A DNA stretch of 11,767 bases. Source: Zygnema cylindricum. Lineage: Eukaryota > Streptophyta > Zygnematophyceae > Zygnematales > Zygnemataceae. Below are positions 1 to 8,110 of the stretch, one piece after another. The notes under the pieces are model-generated. The model saw only the letters and a program-made list of their open reading frames with translations, had not been told where the DNA came from and did no database searches. Every line of letters starts with the position of its first letter. Position 1 is the first letter of the stretch. A program made the translations under genes and the position numbers. The DNA lies in assembly GCA_037447655.1 (NCBI GenBank), contig JBBHKE010002504.1, positions 1 to 11,767 on the forward strand, in the 5' to 3' direction.

Positions 1-152
1 AATTGGCATTAAATGGCCAAACATGAGATGGAACACTTAATGACAAAATATGTCATTAGCACTCCAAGACAAAAAATGGCATTGGCACTAAAAGACAAAT
101 TATTACACGTGGAATTTACAAACGGATTAGGAGACCATGGGCAATCTAAGCC

Positions 153-190
153 AAAAAAAAAAAAAAAAAAAAAAGGACAAAAGGCAAAGC

Positions 191-226
<36 letters not shown>

Positions 227-372
227 CAAATGGCAAAGAAAAATTAAAAAAAAAGAATACAAAAAAAAAAAAGCGACACAAATAATAATTTTGGAATAAT
301 ACTTTCCACAAAAAATCATCAAAATAACAATCGCAATAATAATAACAATAATAATAATAATAACCTTAACAA
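153..372. repeat. Interrupted poly-A and A-rich low-complexity tract
   Basis: An A-run of about 22 (153-174) is followed by GGACAAAAGGCAAAG. A second A-run of about 27 (197-223) is followed by GGACAAATGGCAAAG, giving a 49-bp period. Shorter A-runs and an AAT-rich stretch follow to about 372. The layout resembles a duplicated retroposon 3' tail, but no SINE or LINE body can be recognised upstream. Open frames across it are Lys- or Phe-rich artefacts. Confidence 0.8.
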
Positions 373-434
373 AAAGAAAAGACAAACATAGGTACTGGTA
401 AAAGTAAAAAAAATGGTGCACAGACATCTTGTGC

Positions 435-562
435 CACGTGGAAATTCACCTGAAAAGTAATAAGATGACGCCACGTGGCAACTTGCACGTGTGGAGGAAG
501 AAAGTTCGTAATAGAAGCAGGAAGGGAGAAGCATGGTAGAAGACGCCACGTGGAAACACGTG
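435..562. promoter_or_regulatory. Cluster of five G-box (CACGTG) motifs
   Basis: CACGTG occurs at 435-440, 472-477, 486-491, 547-552 and 557-562; another lies at 106-111. Three of the five share the longer form GCCACGTGG. In plants this core is bound by bZIP (ABRE-type) and bHLH factors. CACGTG is its own reverse complement, so the cluster has no direction. No gene can be supported on either side, so function is inferred only from motif density; a degenerate tandem repeat is the alternative. Confidence 0.5.
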
Positions 563-704
563 TAAACCACAGAACAACGTAACACAAACTGCGTACGAAT
601 TAAATATTTTTATTGTTCAACCTTTCAGTTCGTACTTTAATTGGTTCGAATTTTAAAATTCTATGATAAAGTACGATGTCAAAATAACAGTTACTCACGG
701 TACA

Positions 705-923
705 GTACACCGTGTATCGCCATTAGTGTTAATGTTATTTTCGTCTCTTATTTTTTTCTCCGTACACACTTGTCCGATTGTGGATCTGACGGTTGCGATT
801 GAACGGTATGATTCCCAGCTTCCGATTGGCGGTGTCAAACTGGAAATCGGACAATTGTGTACGGAGAAAAGATGTTGCTAGTGGCGAAAAAAATCTTAAC
901 ACTAATAGCGATACACGGTGTAC
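705..923. mobile_element. MITE-like nested inverted-repeat element, copy 1
   Basis: Outer arms 705-732 and 896-923 are 28 bp inverted repeats with one mismatch, beginning GTACACCGTGTATCGC. Inner arms 757-779 and 845-867 are 23 bp inverted repeats with one mismatch, beginning TCTCCGTACACA. The single strand could fold into a long hairpin with two helices and a loop of about 65 nt. There is no coding capacity, so it would be non-autonomous. A possible 3-bp duplication GTA flanks it if the element is taken as starting at CAGTACACC (703) and ending GGTGTACAG (925). The superfamily is unknown. Confidence 0.6.
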
Positions 924-1293
924 AGGTAAGATTCGTTAGTGTTCTCACCTGTGGAGTGAAGGGTGGTCAGGTAAGTACAGTGGGTCAGCAAAAAGGACGA
1001 AACTCTAAGAGACGGCGATATAGGGACAAAACCCTAAAATTGCGGGATAGGTTATGTAAAAAAAATACAAATAGGATTGTATTTTTTTGTCGTTTCCTCA
1101 ATAAAATCAAATTTTCAAGCGATGCACCGACAAAATCTTGCGCTTATTAAAACAATGTACAAAATAGAGTACAGTATACGTCATTCTTAAACTTATCACG
1201 TACTTTATTTTGTCGTTTTTGTTATTATTAAACACACTGCCACGTCATGCCAGGTTATCCTAGGAACCGTCAACCACCTCGAGAGACAGTTTA
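924..1293. other. Intergenic spacer between two MITE-like copies
   Basis: AT-rich sequence with no supportable gene. The longest open frame here reads through low-complexity DNA and resembles no family known to me. GTAC-containing words are frequent (for example 975, 1157, 1200). Confidence 0.5.
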
Positions 1294-1424
1294 GTACACC
1301 ATGAATGGCTATTAGTGCTGATTTTTTTAATCCACTTTAAACATCATATATCCGTACATACGTATTGGATTTTGGATCTGACGGTTGCGATTGATATATT
1401 AACACTAATAGCGATACAGGGTGT
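1294..1424. mobile_element. MITE-like element, copy 2 (internally deleted)
   Basis: The ends are related to copy 1: the left arm starts GTACACC at 1294 and has GGCTATTAGTG; the right arm reads AACACTAATAGCGATACAGG and ends GGTGT at 1424. The interior shares a perfect 22-bp block with copy 1 (1373-1394 versus 781-802, TGGATCTGACGGTTGCGATT and two more bases). The 44-bp segment from TCCGTACA at 1351 aligns without gaps to the one from 759. The inner right arm of copy 1 is missing, so the long hairpin is lost. Both copies lie in the same orientation. Confidence 0.55.
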
Positions 1425-1895
1425 CGTTTACAGCAAAGTGACACCTGACCAACGAATGGGAAACTTCCTTCTCATGTTTTGTACGATTGCAACCGTTTAG
1501 CACGAGGGAAAGTACAGGGGAACTTTATTTGCCGGCTGGATCCGTACATTCTCATTTTTGCGATTCTCCACAAATCAGCAGTTGGGGTCGAATATTAGGG
1601 TAGAAATCCATTGGGCGGTCCCATTAAATGTACGGAAATTTCTACTTGCAGGCGTTTACCGGAAGACTATTCCATTTTGTCGGCCCAATAACAATCCTTC
1701 GTCAATTATGATTGGCGCCACGTAGGTTGGATTCCAGATTTTAAAAATCTTAAAGAAAATCTTCAAACGGAAAGTCAGGACGAAATATCTGTACGACCGG
1801 AGGTAGTTAATGATTCGTACGTAAAGTTTGCGGACAGATTTTTGATTTTGAAAACGGGAATCAAAATTTCGAAATGGAATGGCAAAACGAAGCGC
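1425..1895. other. Intergenic DNA, no gene seen
   Basis: No supportable coding region on either strand. Contains octamers TCCGTACA at 1541 and TGTACGGA at 1629. Short open frames here lack any recognisable motif. Confidence 0.5.
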
Positions 1896-1930
1896 CAAAC
1901 TTTGAAGGTCGCGGCAAACTTTGAATGTCG
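1896..1930. repeat. Two-copy 19-bp tandem repeat
   Basis: CAAACTTTGAAGGTCG at 1896-1911 is followed by CAAACTTTGAATGTCG at 1915-1930, differing at one base. Confidence 0.65.
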
Positions 1931-1973
1931 GTGGATGTCAGACGAAGCGTGCGAAAATATTTTCAGCTCACCT

Positions 1974-2011
1974 GCATCCAGCGTGGCAGGCGGCACATGG
2001 ACTATACGACG
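1974..2011 (+). repeat. Dispersed repeat, left copy
   Basis: This 38-bp stretch aligns without gaps to 10557-10594 at 29 of 38 positions. It shares GCATCC, CGTGGC, GGCACATG and CGACG in the same order. A GTGGATG word lies shortly upstream of both. It suggests one old repeat family on both sides of the copia element; its full extent cannot be set by eye. Confidence 0.35.
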
Positions 2012-2394
2012 GAGTCAATAATCCTTCTCTAAACCCCTCTAAACTGATGTACAGCACCAATCACAAGACTGTACCGCACAATAAGGTACTGGCCCGTTGG
2101 TACCTTTTGTACGTTCAAGGTACAACATAGCCATGGTGAGTAAGTCTGTCACTTTAAGACTCGTCCTGATGCTCTTCGGAGCTTCCGCATTCCAATTATA
2201 TTACGCCACGTGTCACCCGTTGACAAAATGTCCATAAACCGCCAAGAATGCCATTGCGTGATGTCGGCTTGAATGATAGCCGCTCAAACCAAGACAACAT
2301 TTAATGTCCGCCACAAAAATAAATGTCCGATTTCTTTGTTTAGTGCGGTACCGGCGGGCATACGAAATGCTTACTGTTTCTATGTGCTATTTCA
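2012..2394. other. Intergenic DNA left of the copia LTR
   Basis: No gene seen. A single G-box lies at 2207-2212 (CCACGTGTCACC context). GGTACC occurs at 2099 and again near 2348. Confidence 0.5.
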
Positions 2395-2759
2395 TGTACC
2401 CCTAGTTAATCAGTTTAGCCTGCACGTAAATCTTTAAGTAGCTAAAGAATCCAATATATCCCAGCACAGTTACCAAACTATAGGACAAGGCTACTAGCTA
2501 TTCCAGCGAACCGTAAGGACAAGGATCAATACCTAGCTGGTCCGTAATCTTTTTGGTACAGTCTACTTAGACTATCCATTGTCCTCTCTTGGCGGAGTAA
2601 GCACCCATAGATCTATCTCTCTCTCTTTCCAATCATCAGTGACTACAACAAGTATGGCGATCAGATAGAGAGAGGTTAGAGCCTAGCTACCTTCTAAAAA
2701 CATTTTGTTTCCAAGATAAATGATCCATAAAATACACAAAGAAATAACATATTTCAACA
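2395..2759 (-). repeat. Probable copia 3' LTR (far end uncertain)
   Basis: On the minus strand the LTR opens TGTTGAAATATG directly after the polypurine tract, so that end at 2759 is secure. The far end is a guess: the TG at 2395-2396 would give a terminal TACA and a length of about 365 bp. It contains a CT microsatellite (about 2610-2628) with a partly complementary AGATAGAGAGAGG at 2663-2675. No second LTR exists here to confirm limits, and no target-site duplication can be checked. Confidence 0.55.
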
Positions 2760-2774
2760 CTCCCCTTATTTTTT
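2760..2774 (-). other. Copia polypurine tract
   Basis: On the minus strand a purine-rich run (AAAATAAGGGGAG) lies between the RNase H stop codon (2773-2775) and the TGTTG that opens the LTR. This is the usual place and composition of the plus-strand DNA primer in copia elements. Confidence 0.75.
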
Positions 2775-3128
2775 AGTCACTTTTCTTTTTAAGTCCACAC
2801 CGTTCTCTGCAAAACTGAAGTTTAAGAGATGGGACTGGCTTTGTCATCGTATCTGCCACCATTTCCCCATCTGGTCTATTTTCCAAACTCACAATTTTGT
2901 TCTCTACGTTTGCTCTCACAAACCTCAGCTTTAAATCCATCTGCTTAGCTTTGAAATGGTGTTTTGGATAGCTGCAATTGCAATGGTTGCTTGATTATCA
3001 CAAAACACCATTTGAACTCCAACCTTCATGCACCCTAGTTCTTGTAAAAGAGACTTCACCCACATCCGGTCTTTGACAGCAGAACAAGAGGCCATGCACT
3101 CAGCCTCCATAGTGTTGTTGTTGAAATG
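2773..3128 (-). pseudogene. Copia RNase H C-terminal part (broken)
   Basis: Minus-strand translation gives the end of a copia Pol polyprotein, which degrades the RNA of the RNA-DNA hybrid during reverse transcription. Visible in order: MEAECMASCSAVKDRMWVKS, LLQELG, CDNQATIAIA, then after a one-base shift HHFKAKQMDLKLRFVRANV, and GEMVADTMTKPVPSLK near the end. The natural stop is TAA at 2773-2775. The Glu of EAE and the Asp of CDNQ remain, but the first catalytic Asp and the region before it (typically D-x-D and SWSSKKQ) are gone, replaced by unrelated DNA beyond about 3128. A further one-base offset precedes MEAE. The fragment cannot be functional. Confidence 0.88.
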
Positions 3129-3782
3129 TTAGTTTCGTGCGTACGCGAAATTTTGTGCGCACGCGACGTTTCGTGCTTAATTTATTAAATGAATTTATTG
3201 TGGAGGTTCGAATGGTTTCGCGGATTGGGGGAGTGAATGTACGGATATATATTGTTTCGGGACGAACGAAATAGAAATTGAGTGGCGCGGAATGCTTAAT
3301 TGAAATGGACGGCGGATCGCGAAGCGATCCGATTTGAAATATTTGAAGGGTTTGAAAATGTACGATGGGCGTACGAAACATAATGCGACAGACATATTTA
3401 TGAAAAAGGACGCCACAAGTAGGAAGCTTCTTATTCGGCAAATGGACTTGAATGCACTTCGTGATGTCATAAGATATTTGGCGACTTACGTGGATTTCGT
3501 TTGGATTTTGTGACCACGCGGAATTGCGTCAATTACACAATGTATATTTTGGACGATCCGGATTCTTTGAAGAAATTCAAGGAATCTCGTTGAGTGACGT
3601 AGCGTGACTTAACATACGATTTTGTGAGATTGTGTGTACGTGTAAATATTTGGTCGAACATTGTTTTGTCTTTTTTTGTATTAAGTATTAGTGTAGGTTT
3701 ACTCACTCTGACATACTTTGAAGTATTAGGGTATACCAACATTAATAAAGGTAGCTGGTAGATAGCGTACGGTTGGTATGCC

Positions 3783-3831
3783 TCCGTACATTCAGCAGTA
3801 AGCTCTTGTATATATTTGTAGTATATATAAA
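3783..3831 (+). promoter_or_regulatory. Candidate core promoter: TCCGTACA plus TATATAAA
   Basis: TATATAAA at 3824-3831 lies 41 bp downstream of TCCGTACA (3783-3790). It is followed by a pyrimidine-rich stretch (about 3856-3960) such as plant 5' leaders or LTR R/U5 regions often have. No open reading frame worth calling follows, so this may be a promoter remnant of a captured gene or of another LTR. Inferred from motif spacing only. Confidence 0.35.
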
Positions 3832-4126
3832 CATTATTTACAATATAAAATATATCTATCCATTTCTAAATTTTCTCTCACCTATTTTTGATCCGGTTTC
3901 TTCCTTTTGATCTGGGTTTTTCTTTCTACAAGTTTTCATTCTAATATCTCTCTAGTTGTGATTTCGTTTTCAGTTTTGCCTTTGAAAAAAATTTATAAAA
4001 ATTGATATATATCTAAAATTTATACATTTAAAATACTTTTGCTTGCATTTTCAAACTTATTTCTTTGGTTTTTCCTCCCTACCTTATTTCTGTCCTATTA
4101 CATTGCTGCGGATATACTTATATATT

Positions 4127-4240
4127 TTCTGAAAAATTAGGGTTTGTCTGCAAAAATTAGGGTTTTTTCTGCAGAAATTAGGGTTTTGCTGCAGAAATTA
4201 GGTTTTTTTTGTAGAAATTAGGTTTTTTCAGTGATTAGGT
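4127..4240 (+). repeat. TTAGGG-containing minisatellite, about six units
   Basis: Imperfect tandem units of about 20-22 bp follow the pattern CTGCAGAAATTAGGGTTTTT. TTAGGGTTT appears near 4138, 4158 and 4178; later units decay to ATTAGGTTTT. On the minus strand these read AAACCCTAA, the plant telobox sequence. The spacing and GAAAT filler show that it is not a telomere array. Confidence 0.7.
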
Positions 4241-4447
4241 TGCTTGAGCCTAAGGTTTGCGAAAATCCAGGGTTTGGGCCGTCCCTTTTCCCTAATTCTA
4301 ACTCACTTCCAAGTTTATTTTTCTTTCTTTTCTCAATTTCCGCTCTTAATTCGCATGTTTTCTAGTTCCTTTTATATCTCATCATTTTTGTTGCAACTTC
4401 ATTTGTGGTTTAGTTAATTATTGGTTTTTGTTGGATTTGATATTGGT

Positions 4448-4462
4448 TGTAACGCCCGTTAC
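4448..4462 (+). repeat. Possible LTR end motif TGTAACGCCCGTTAC
   Basis: GTAACG and CGTTAC form a 6-bp inverted repeat around CC. A TGTAACRCCC start is common at the 5' end of plant gypsy-type LTRs, so this may mark a fragmentary LTR reading rightward. No matching end, primer-binding site or coding domain is seen. Confidence 0.25.
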
Positions 4463-4522
4463 TGTTTTCTTCTTTTTCTTCCTACCAGATTAAATCATTC
4501 AAAACATCTAGCAAACTAAACT

Positions 4523-4540
4523 TATATATATATATATATG
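4523..4540. repeat. TA dinucleotide microsatellite
   Basis: An uninterrupted run of TA repeats, followed by GTATAATATTA. Confidence 0.85.
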
Positions 4541-4805
4541 TATAATATTAGGCTTGCACGAATTATCACATATAATTATCACTGCTTTATAGTTGGGTAT
4601 AGCGCGGCATAGCACTCATACGCATACCCTAACATGATACTAATTGCTTTGGTGTTGAGCTGTGGTTTTCGGCACGATTATTTAGAAAATTTGGGAGCGG
4701 ATTGTGCAGCGGAATCACACTTTGGCATTCTGCAAAGCCCCGGCTATGGAGCCCGACAGTATGCTTTTGGAGGTATAAGGGAAGTAAAGAGAAAATAGGT
4801 ACTTA

Positions 4806-5760
4806 AAAATAATGAGGATATTTTCATAGATATATTGGAGACTCATTTCCTCATAAAGAATGATTACATCTCCTTCCACACCCTCCTCACTTAGTTTCTT
4901 CAAGTCCATTAGAGTGGTACAAGTATTTGCCTTATCCATTTGAAACTTTTTTTGACATATTTCCAATTGCCTCTCTCTAAGTTAAGTTTATTACTCTTTT
5001 CCCTCTATCTCTTTCTATCTGAATTCCTACGATATATCTTGCCTCCCCTAAGTCTTTCATGTCGAATCTGCTCCTTAATTATTTTTTTTATCTTATTCAT
5101 CTTCTCCATCGACTTATTCAATACCAACAAATCATCCACATAGATAGCAATAAAGATCACACCCTCCTCATCTTCAAACATATAAAAAGAGTGGTCAGAG
5201 CTGATTTTGACATATCCCACATTGGTTAGGAATTCATCCAGTTACTTGTTCCATTATCTGGGAGCTTGTTTCATTCCATAAAAAGACTTTGCAGAAATAG
5301 TTTGCAGAAATTGCTCTCCTCTTCTTTTTCCACGAAGCCTTCTAGTTCCTTCATATAATTTTTTCTCTAACTTATCATTGAGGATGGCAGTTTTGATATC
5401 CATTTGATGAATCTCCATAACTTCCTCTGTTGCTAAACTGATGAGAATCCTTACGGAGGGAAACCGAACAACCGAAGCAAAAGTATCTTGATAGTCAATT
5501 CCCTCCTTTTGAGTGAAACCCTTTGCTACCAATCTAGCTTTGTAGCTCTCAATGCTATTATCTGGGTTCAGTTTCAATTTGAAAACCCATTTGCATCCAA
5601 TTTGGATTTTCTCTGGAGGACAGTCCACTAATTCCCATGTATTGGCTTCCATAATGTAAGCCATCTCATCATTAATGGCTCTAACCCATATGTCCATTTC
5701 TGGGATGTTCAATGCCTTTGAGTAAATTTGGGGCTCATCAAGATGTGACAGCTTTGTTGC
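4806..5760 (-). pseudogene. Copia reverse transcriptase (broken)
   Basis: This part of copia Pol copies element RNA into DNA. On the minus strand from about 5710: WVRAINDEMAYIMEANTWEL, GCKWVFKLKL, YKARLVAKGFTQKEGIDYQ, ASVVRFPSVRIL, HQMDIKTAILN (first catalytic Asp at 5398-5400) and SFYGMKQAPR. Two in-frame TAA stops follow (near 5254 and 5242), then GYVKISSDHSFYMFEDEEG and IAIYVDDLLV with the YVDD box at 5131-5142. The segment after MKQAPR shares the frame of the segment before it. After YVDD the frame shifts to DMKDLGEARYIVGIQIERDR and again to EICQKKFQMDKAN and DLKKLSEEG, fading at SLQYIYEN. The stretch between LEKKLYE and SFYGMKQ is scrambled. The polymerase Asp residues survive, but stops and shifts make it non-functional. 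Confidence 0.93.
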
Positions 5761-5930
5761 CTTGTGAACTGCTTACCTTTCTTATAACCTTTTGTTGCTC
5801 CTTTGTCCTCCCTCAAATTAAAAAGTTGGAATAGAGGGTAATCTCGGATTCTTCCGAACCACTTCAACTCCTCCCCTATCCGTGGGAGCTGGCTCCTCTT
5901 CCTCCATGTCCTCGAACTGCACTGGAGGTT

Positions 5931-6136
5931 GCAGATTCATCGGTGTCTCCTCCTCTATTTTATTTTCTTTTGAATCTACAATAATATGGAGCTTGCAAAT
6001 TCATCAATGTCTCCTCCTCAATCTAATTTTCATGCAGATTCATCGGTGTCTCCTCCTCTATTTTATTTTCTTTTGAATCTACAATAATATGGAGCTTGCA
6101 AATTCATCAATGTCTCCTCCTCAATCTAATTTTCAT
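5931..6136 (-). repeat. Exact 103-bp tandem duplication in the Pol linker
   Basis: 5931-6033 and 6034-6136 are identical over 103 bp by eye. Each unit has internal similarity (GCAGATTCATCGGTGTCTCC versus GCAAATTCATCAATGTCTCC). It lies in the variable acidic linker between integrase and reverse transcriptase; minus-strand reading gives EEETPMN-type residues followed by EDMEEE and RKNPRLPSIPTF. Because 103 is not a multiple of three, the duplication itself shifts the frame. Confidence 0.92.
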
Positions 6137-6149
6137 TTTGAATCTGCAA

Positions 6150-7357
6150 TTATCTGATGTCTGACACATTTTTTAAGGAAATTTTGACTCTTCTTCCCTC
6201 TCTGAATCAAATCTAATTCTGATTGCTTTAGAATACTTGAAGGGATTTATTGATTTTCCTTCATCCATGACAACTAGATGTTTAACCATTATGATATCTT
6301 TTCTCCCGAGGTCATAGACTCGGTATCCCTTGACATCATCCCACTAGATATCCCGACTTTCCCTTAGCATCTAGTTTCCAATCCTTTCGGTCAGTATTCA
6401 AACTACACACTTGACTCCCGAATACTTTCAGATGAGATACATCCGGCTTCCTTCAAACCCATCTTTCATGAGGTGTTTCTCCTTTTATAGCTAATGTAAG
6501 AACTCTATTCTTGATGTAATTTGCACAATTCATAGCTTCGGCCCAAGAGCATTTTCTTACCTTCTTATCTGCTACCATGCTTCGGGCACTATCACCTAGA
6601 GTTCTATTTAGTCTTTCAGCTATACCTTTTTGTTCTGGGTTATCAGGGACAGTTTTTCTATGTTTTACTCCCTCATCTCTCAAGAAATCCTCAAACCGAT
6701 TAGATGTGTACTCCCTCCCCATTATCACTTTGAATTCCTTTAATAAGGGTTCCATATATTTGCTAAACCAGTCATCAGTTATGGTTAGCATACATCCTTT
6801 CCTTCTTAGCGAAGGTACTTTAGTCGGTCCCCCGATAACGGTGTGTACAAAATCTAGCACTCTTTCCCCTCGATATGTGGCACATTTAGGAAAGGGCAAT
6901 CTGTGAGCCTTACCTTGTGCAAATCCACTACAATCATCTGTTACTTCATTGCCCCCAAAATGAATCCTTTCCACGACACCCAAATTTTTCATTTACCTCA
7001 ATCTATCCAAATGCACATGCCTTAACTGCTTATGCCATACCATTATCTCGGGGACACCAACATAATAAGCATTATTCTTTTCATTAATCAAGTTAAGTCT
7101 AAACATTCCTTGACTACCCTTGTCAGCAGTGAAATAGATCTCATCATCATAATTTGCTGTGAATGTTCCCTTTCTAGTGTAAGTCTCAAAATATTTGTCA
7201 TCCAAGATAGAGGTAGGGTTAAGATTCTTGCTTAACAGAGGTATATAGAGGATATTTGAGAATGTAACTATAGATGTCTGACCCTCCACTAGTTCCTTAA
7301 GATCTACCGAACCCACTAGATCTGTAGTTACGACACTCCTATCCCCATATTTTATCC
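6150..7357 (-). pseudogene. Copia integrase (broken, active site lost)
   Basis: Integrase inserts the cDNA into the genome. Order on the minus strand: a pre-integrase part (VTFSNILYIPLLSKNL), the zinc motif WHKQLRHVHLDRL, an in-frame TAA at 6993-6995, MKNLGVV, CSGFAQGKAHRLPFPK, the catalytic core, then VSHLKVFGSQVC, DAKGKSGYLVG and YRVYDLGRKDII after a further shift. The second zinc Cys is Phe (6921-6923). The first catalytic Asp, normally HTD, is Val (HTVIGGP, 6837-6839). Where the second Asp is expected the sequence reads FKVIMGREYTS, with about thirty residues missing before it. The Glu remains in GIAERLNRTL (6615-6617). TGA at 6453-6455 follows TPHERWV. It is in a different frame from protease. 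Confidence 0.92.
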
Positions 7358-7497
7358 CTACAGTGGAAATCTTTTCTCAGCTTAGTAAACAACTGCTTTT
7401 CACGGCATATATGCAATAAGACACCCGAGCCAATGATATAACTTTCCTTTGGAGCTTCTCGGACAGCTCCGATCGCACATTTTTGCCTTCTTCGGAT
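7339..7497 (-). pseudogene. Copia aspartic protease (catalytic Asp lost)
   Basis: This domain cleaves the Gag-Pol polyprotein. Directly in frame after the TAG at 7498-7500, the minus strand reads through YIIGSGVLLHICREKQLFTK. The family consensus here is D-S-G-A-x-x-H-x-C; this copy has GSG, so Asp is Gly (codon GGC at 7429-7431, one transition from GAC). The frame ends at TAG 7339-7341. Sense continues one frame over as GIKYGDRSVVTTDLVGS into the integrase, so a shift lies near 7350. Confidence 0.85.
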
Positions 7498-8106
7498 CTA
7501 CTTCTCCTCCAGTTTTTCATTGAGAAGAAGCTCCCCGACCTCTTTGTTAGAGATCTCCTCTTCTCCGAGCTCCCTTTTCACCTGTGTGGTTACAAGTGCC
7601 TTCTTCTTTCCGCAAGGTACACCAAATTTGTTCTCCTTGAGCCTCAGCTTGGTCAGCTTGGTGCACTCTGCCATGTAGTGACCAAGTTTCTGACAAAAAT
7701 GGCAAAGCCCCTTTAGAGGCCGAGATCCAAATCCATCCGGTTGAGCTCCTCTCCCGCCTCCACCAAAACCCCTATAAGGTTCCTTGTTCTCTTTATCTCT
7801 CCAACTGGTTCCGGCAGCCAAGGCTTGACCAGTCTTCCCGCCGCTCGGAAGCTCAATAGTGTTCTCTTTAACCAAGATCATTCAAACCACTATGTTCCAA
7901 ACCCACCAGGTGTCCGGCAGATCTTTAACAGTGTTGACAATATTCTCATACTCCTCTGAGAGCTTCATCAACAACGTATTCACCTTCTCCTTTTCAGATT
8001 CCACCTTTCTAACACTCTCGAACTCCACAAACAAACCAGCCAAATCATTGCAAAAGTCAAGCATTTTCCCTTCTTTGTAAACAAATTCCTGAATTTTCTG
8101 ATCCAC
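7498..8106 (-). pseudogene. Copia Gag, N-terminally truncated
   Basis: Gag forms the particle that packages element RNA. The preserved part has a UBN2-type region (QEFVYKEGKMLDFCNDLAGL through LLMKLSEEYENIVNTV, about 7920-8100), a Gly-rich basic stretch (GFGGGGRG), and a zinc knuckle CHFCQKLGHYMAEC of the CX2CX4HX4C form, intact. One TGA (7882-7884) interrupts an otherwise continuous frame, and TAG at 7498-7500 separates it from protease. The usual first hundred or so residues are missing: sequence beyond 8106 has an immediate in-frame stop and no Gag similarity. The truncation point near 8106-8110 is the element's broken 5' edge. Confidence 0.9.
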
Positions 8107-8110
8107 GAGT

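Larger units (their letters stand above)
3129..4805. other. Non-copia block replacing part of the copia RT/RNase H region
   Basis: Copia homology stops on one side at STTTMEAE (about 3128) and on the other near SLQYIYEN (about 4805). The residues normally between them, roughly a hundred, do not appear within the block, so coding sequence was lost as well as DNA gained. The block carries TGTACGGA (3238) and TCCGTACA (3783), a hairpin GGATCGC-GAA-GCGATCC (3314-3330), a TATA box, a CT-rich leader-like stretch, a TTAGGG minisatellite, and a TGTAACGCCCGTTAC end-like motif. The left edge reads TGTTAG (3128) and CTAACA occurs near 4630, possibly LTR-like ends, but that leaves 4635-4805 unexplained. 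No supportable gene is inside. Confidence 0.6.
2395..8110 (-). mobile_element. Degenerate Ty1/copia LTR retrotransposon (interrupted, 5'-truncated)
   Basis: Read on the minus strand, the order is gag, protease, integrase, reverse transcriptase, RNase H, polypurine tract, 3' LTR. Integrase lying before reverse transcriptase is the copia arrangement; gypsy elements have the reverse. The gag start, primer-binding site and 5' LTR are absent: homology stops near 8106-8110. A foreign block (3129-4805) replaces the region between the reverse transcriptase palm and RNase H. Several stops, frameshifts and lost catalytic residues show that it is a non-functional relic. The left limit is approximate because no second LTR is present for comparison. 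Confidence 0.9.

Noticed and set aside
13-198. Open frame across the poly-A tract
   Set aside because: Its C-terminus is poly-Lys from the A-run; the rest has no protein character.
319-587. Minus-strand open frames over the G-box region
   Set aside because: Low-complexity translations of AAT/AAG repeats, overlapping one another in several frames.
645-660. tRNA T-arm-like GGTTCGAAT (also near 3205)
   Set aside because: No matching acceptor, D-arm or anticodon arm around either site.
663-1150. Open frames across MITE-like copy 1
   Set aside because: They run through an inverted-repeat element and resemble no known protein.
3100-3470. Overlapping minus-strand frames of 91 and 113 codons
   Set aside because: One crosses the copia/foreign junction; the two frames overlap, and neither has a recognisable motif.
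4127-4240. Interstitial telomere array
   Set aside because: Units are about 21 bp with non-telomeric filler, not uninterrupted TTTAGGG.
6577-6906. Plus-strand open frame of 109 codons
   Set aside because: Shadow of the integrase on the opposite strand.
7483-8080. Plus-strand frames over gag
   Set aside because: Shadows of the Gag reading frame on the minus strand.
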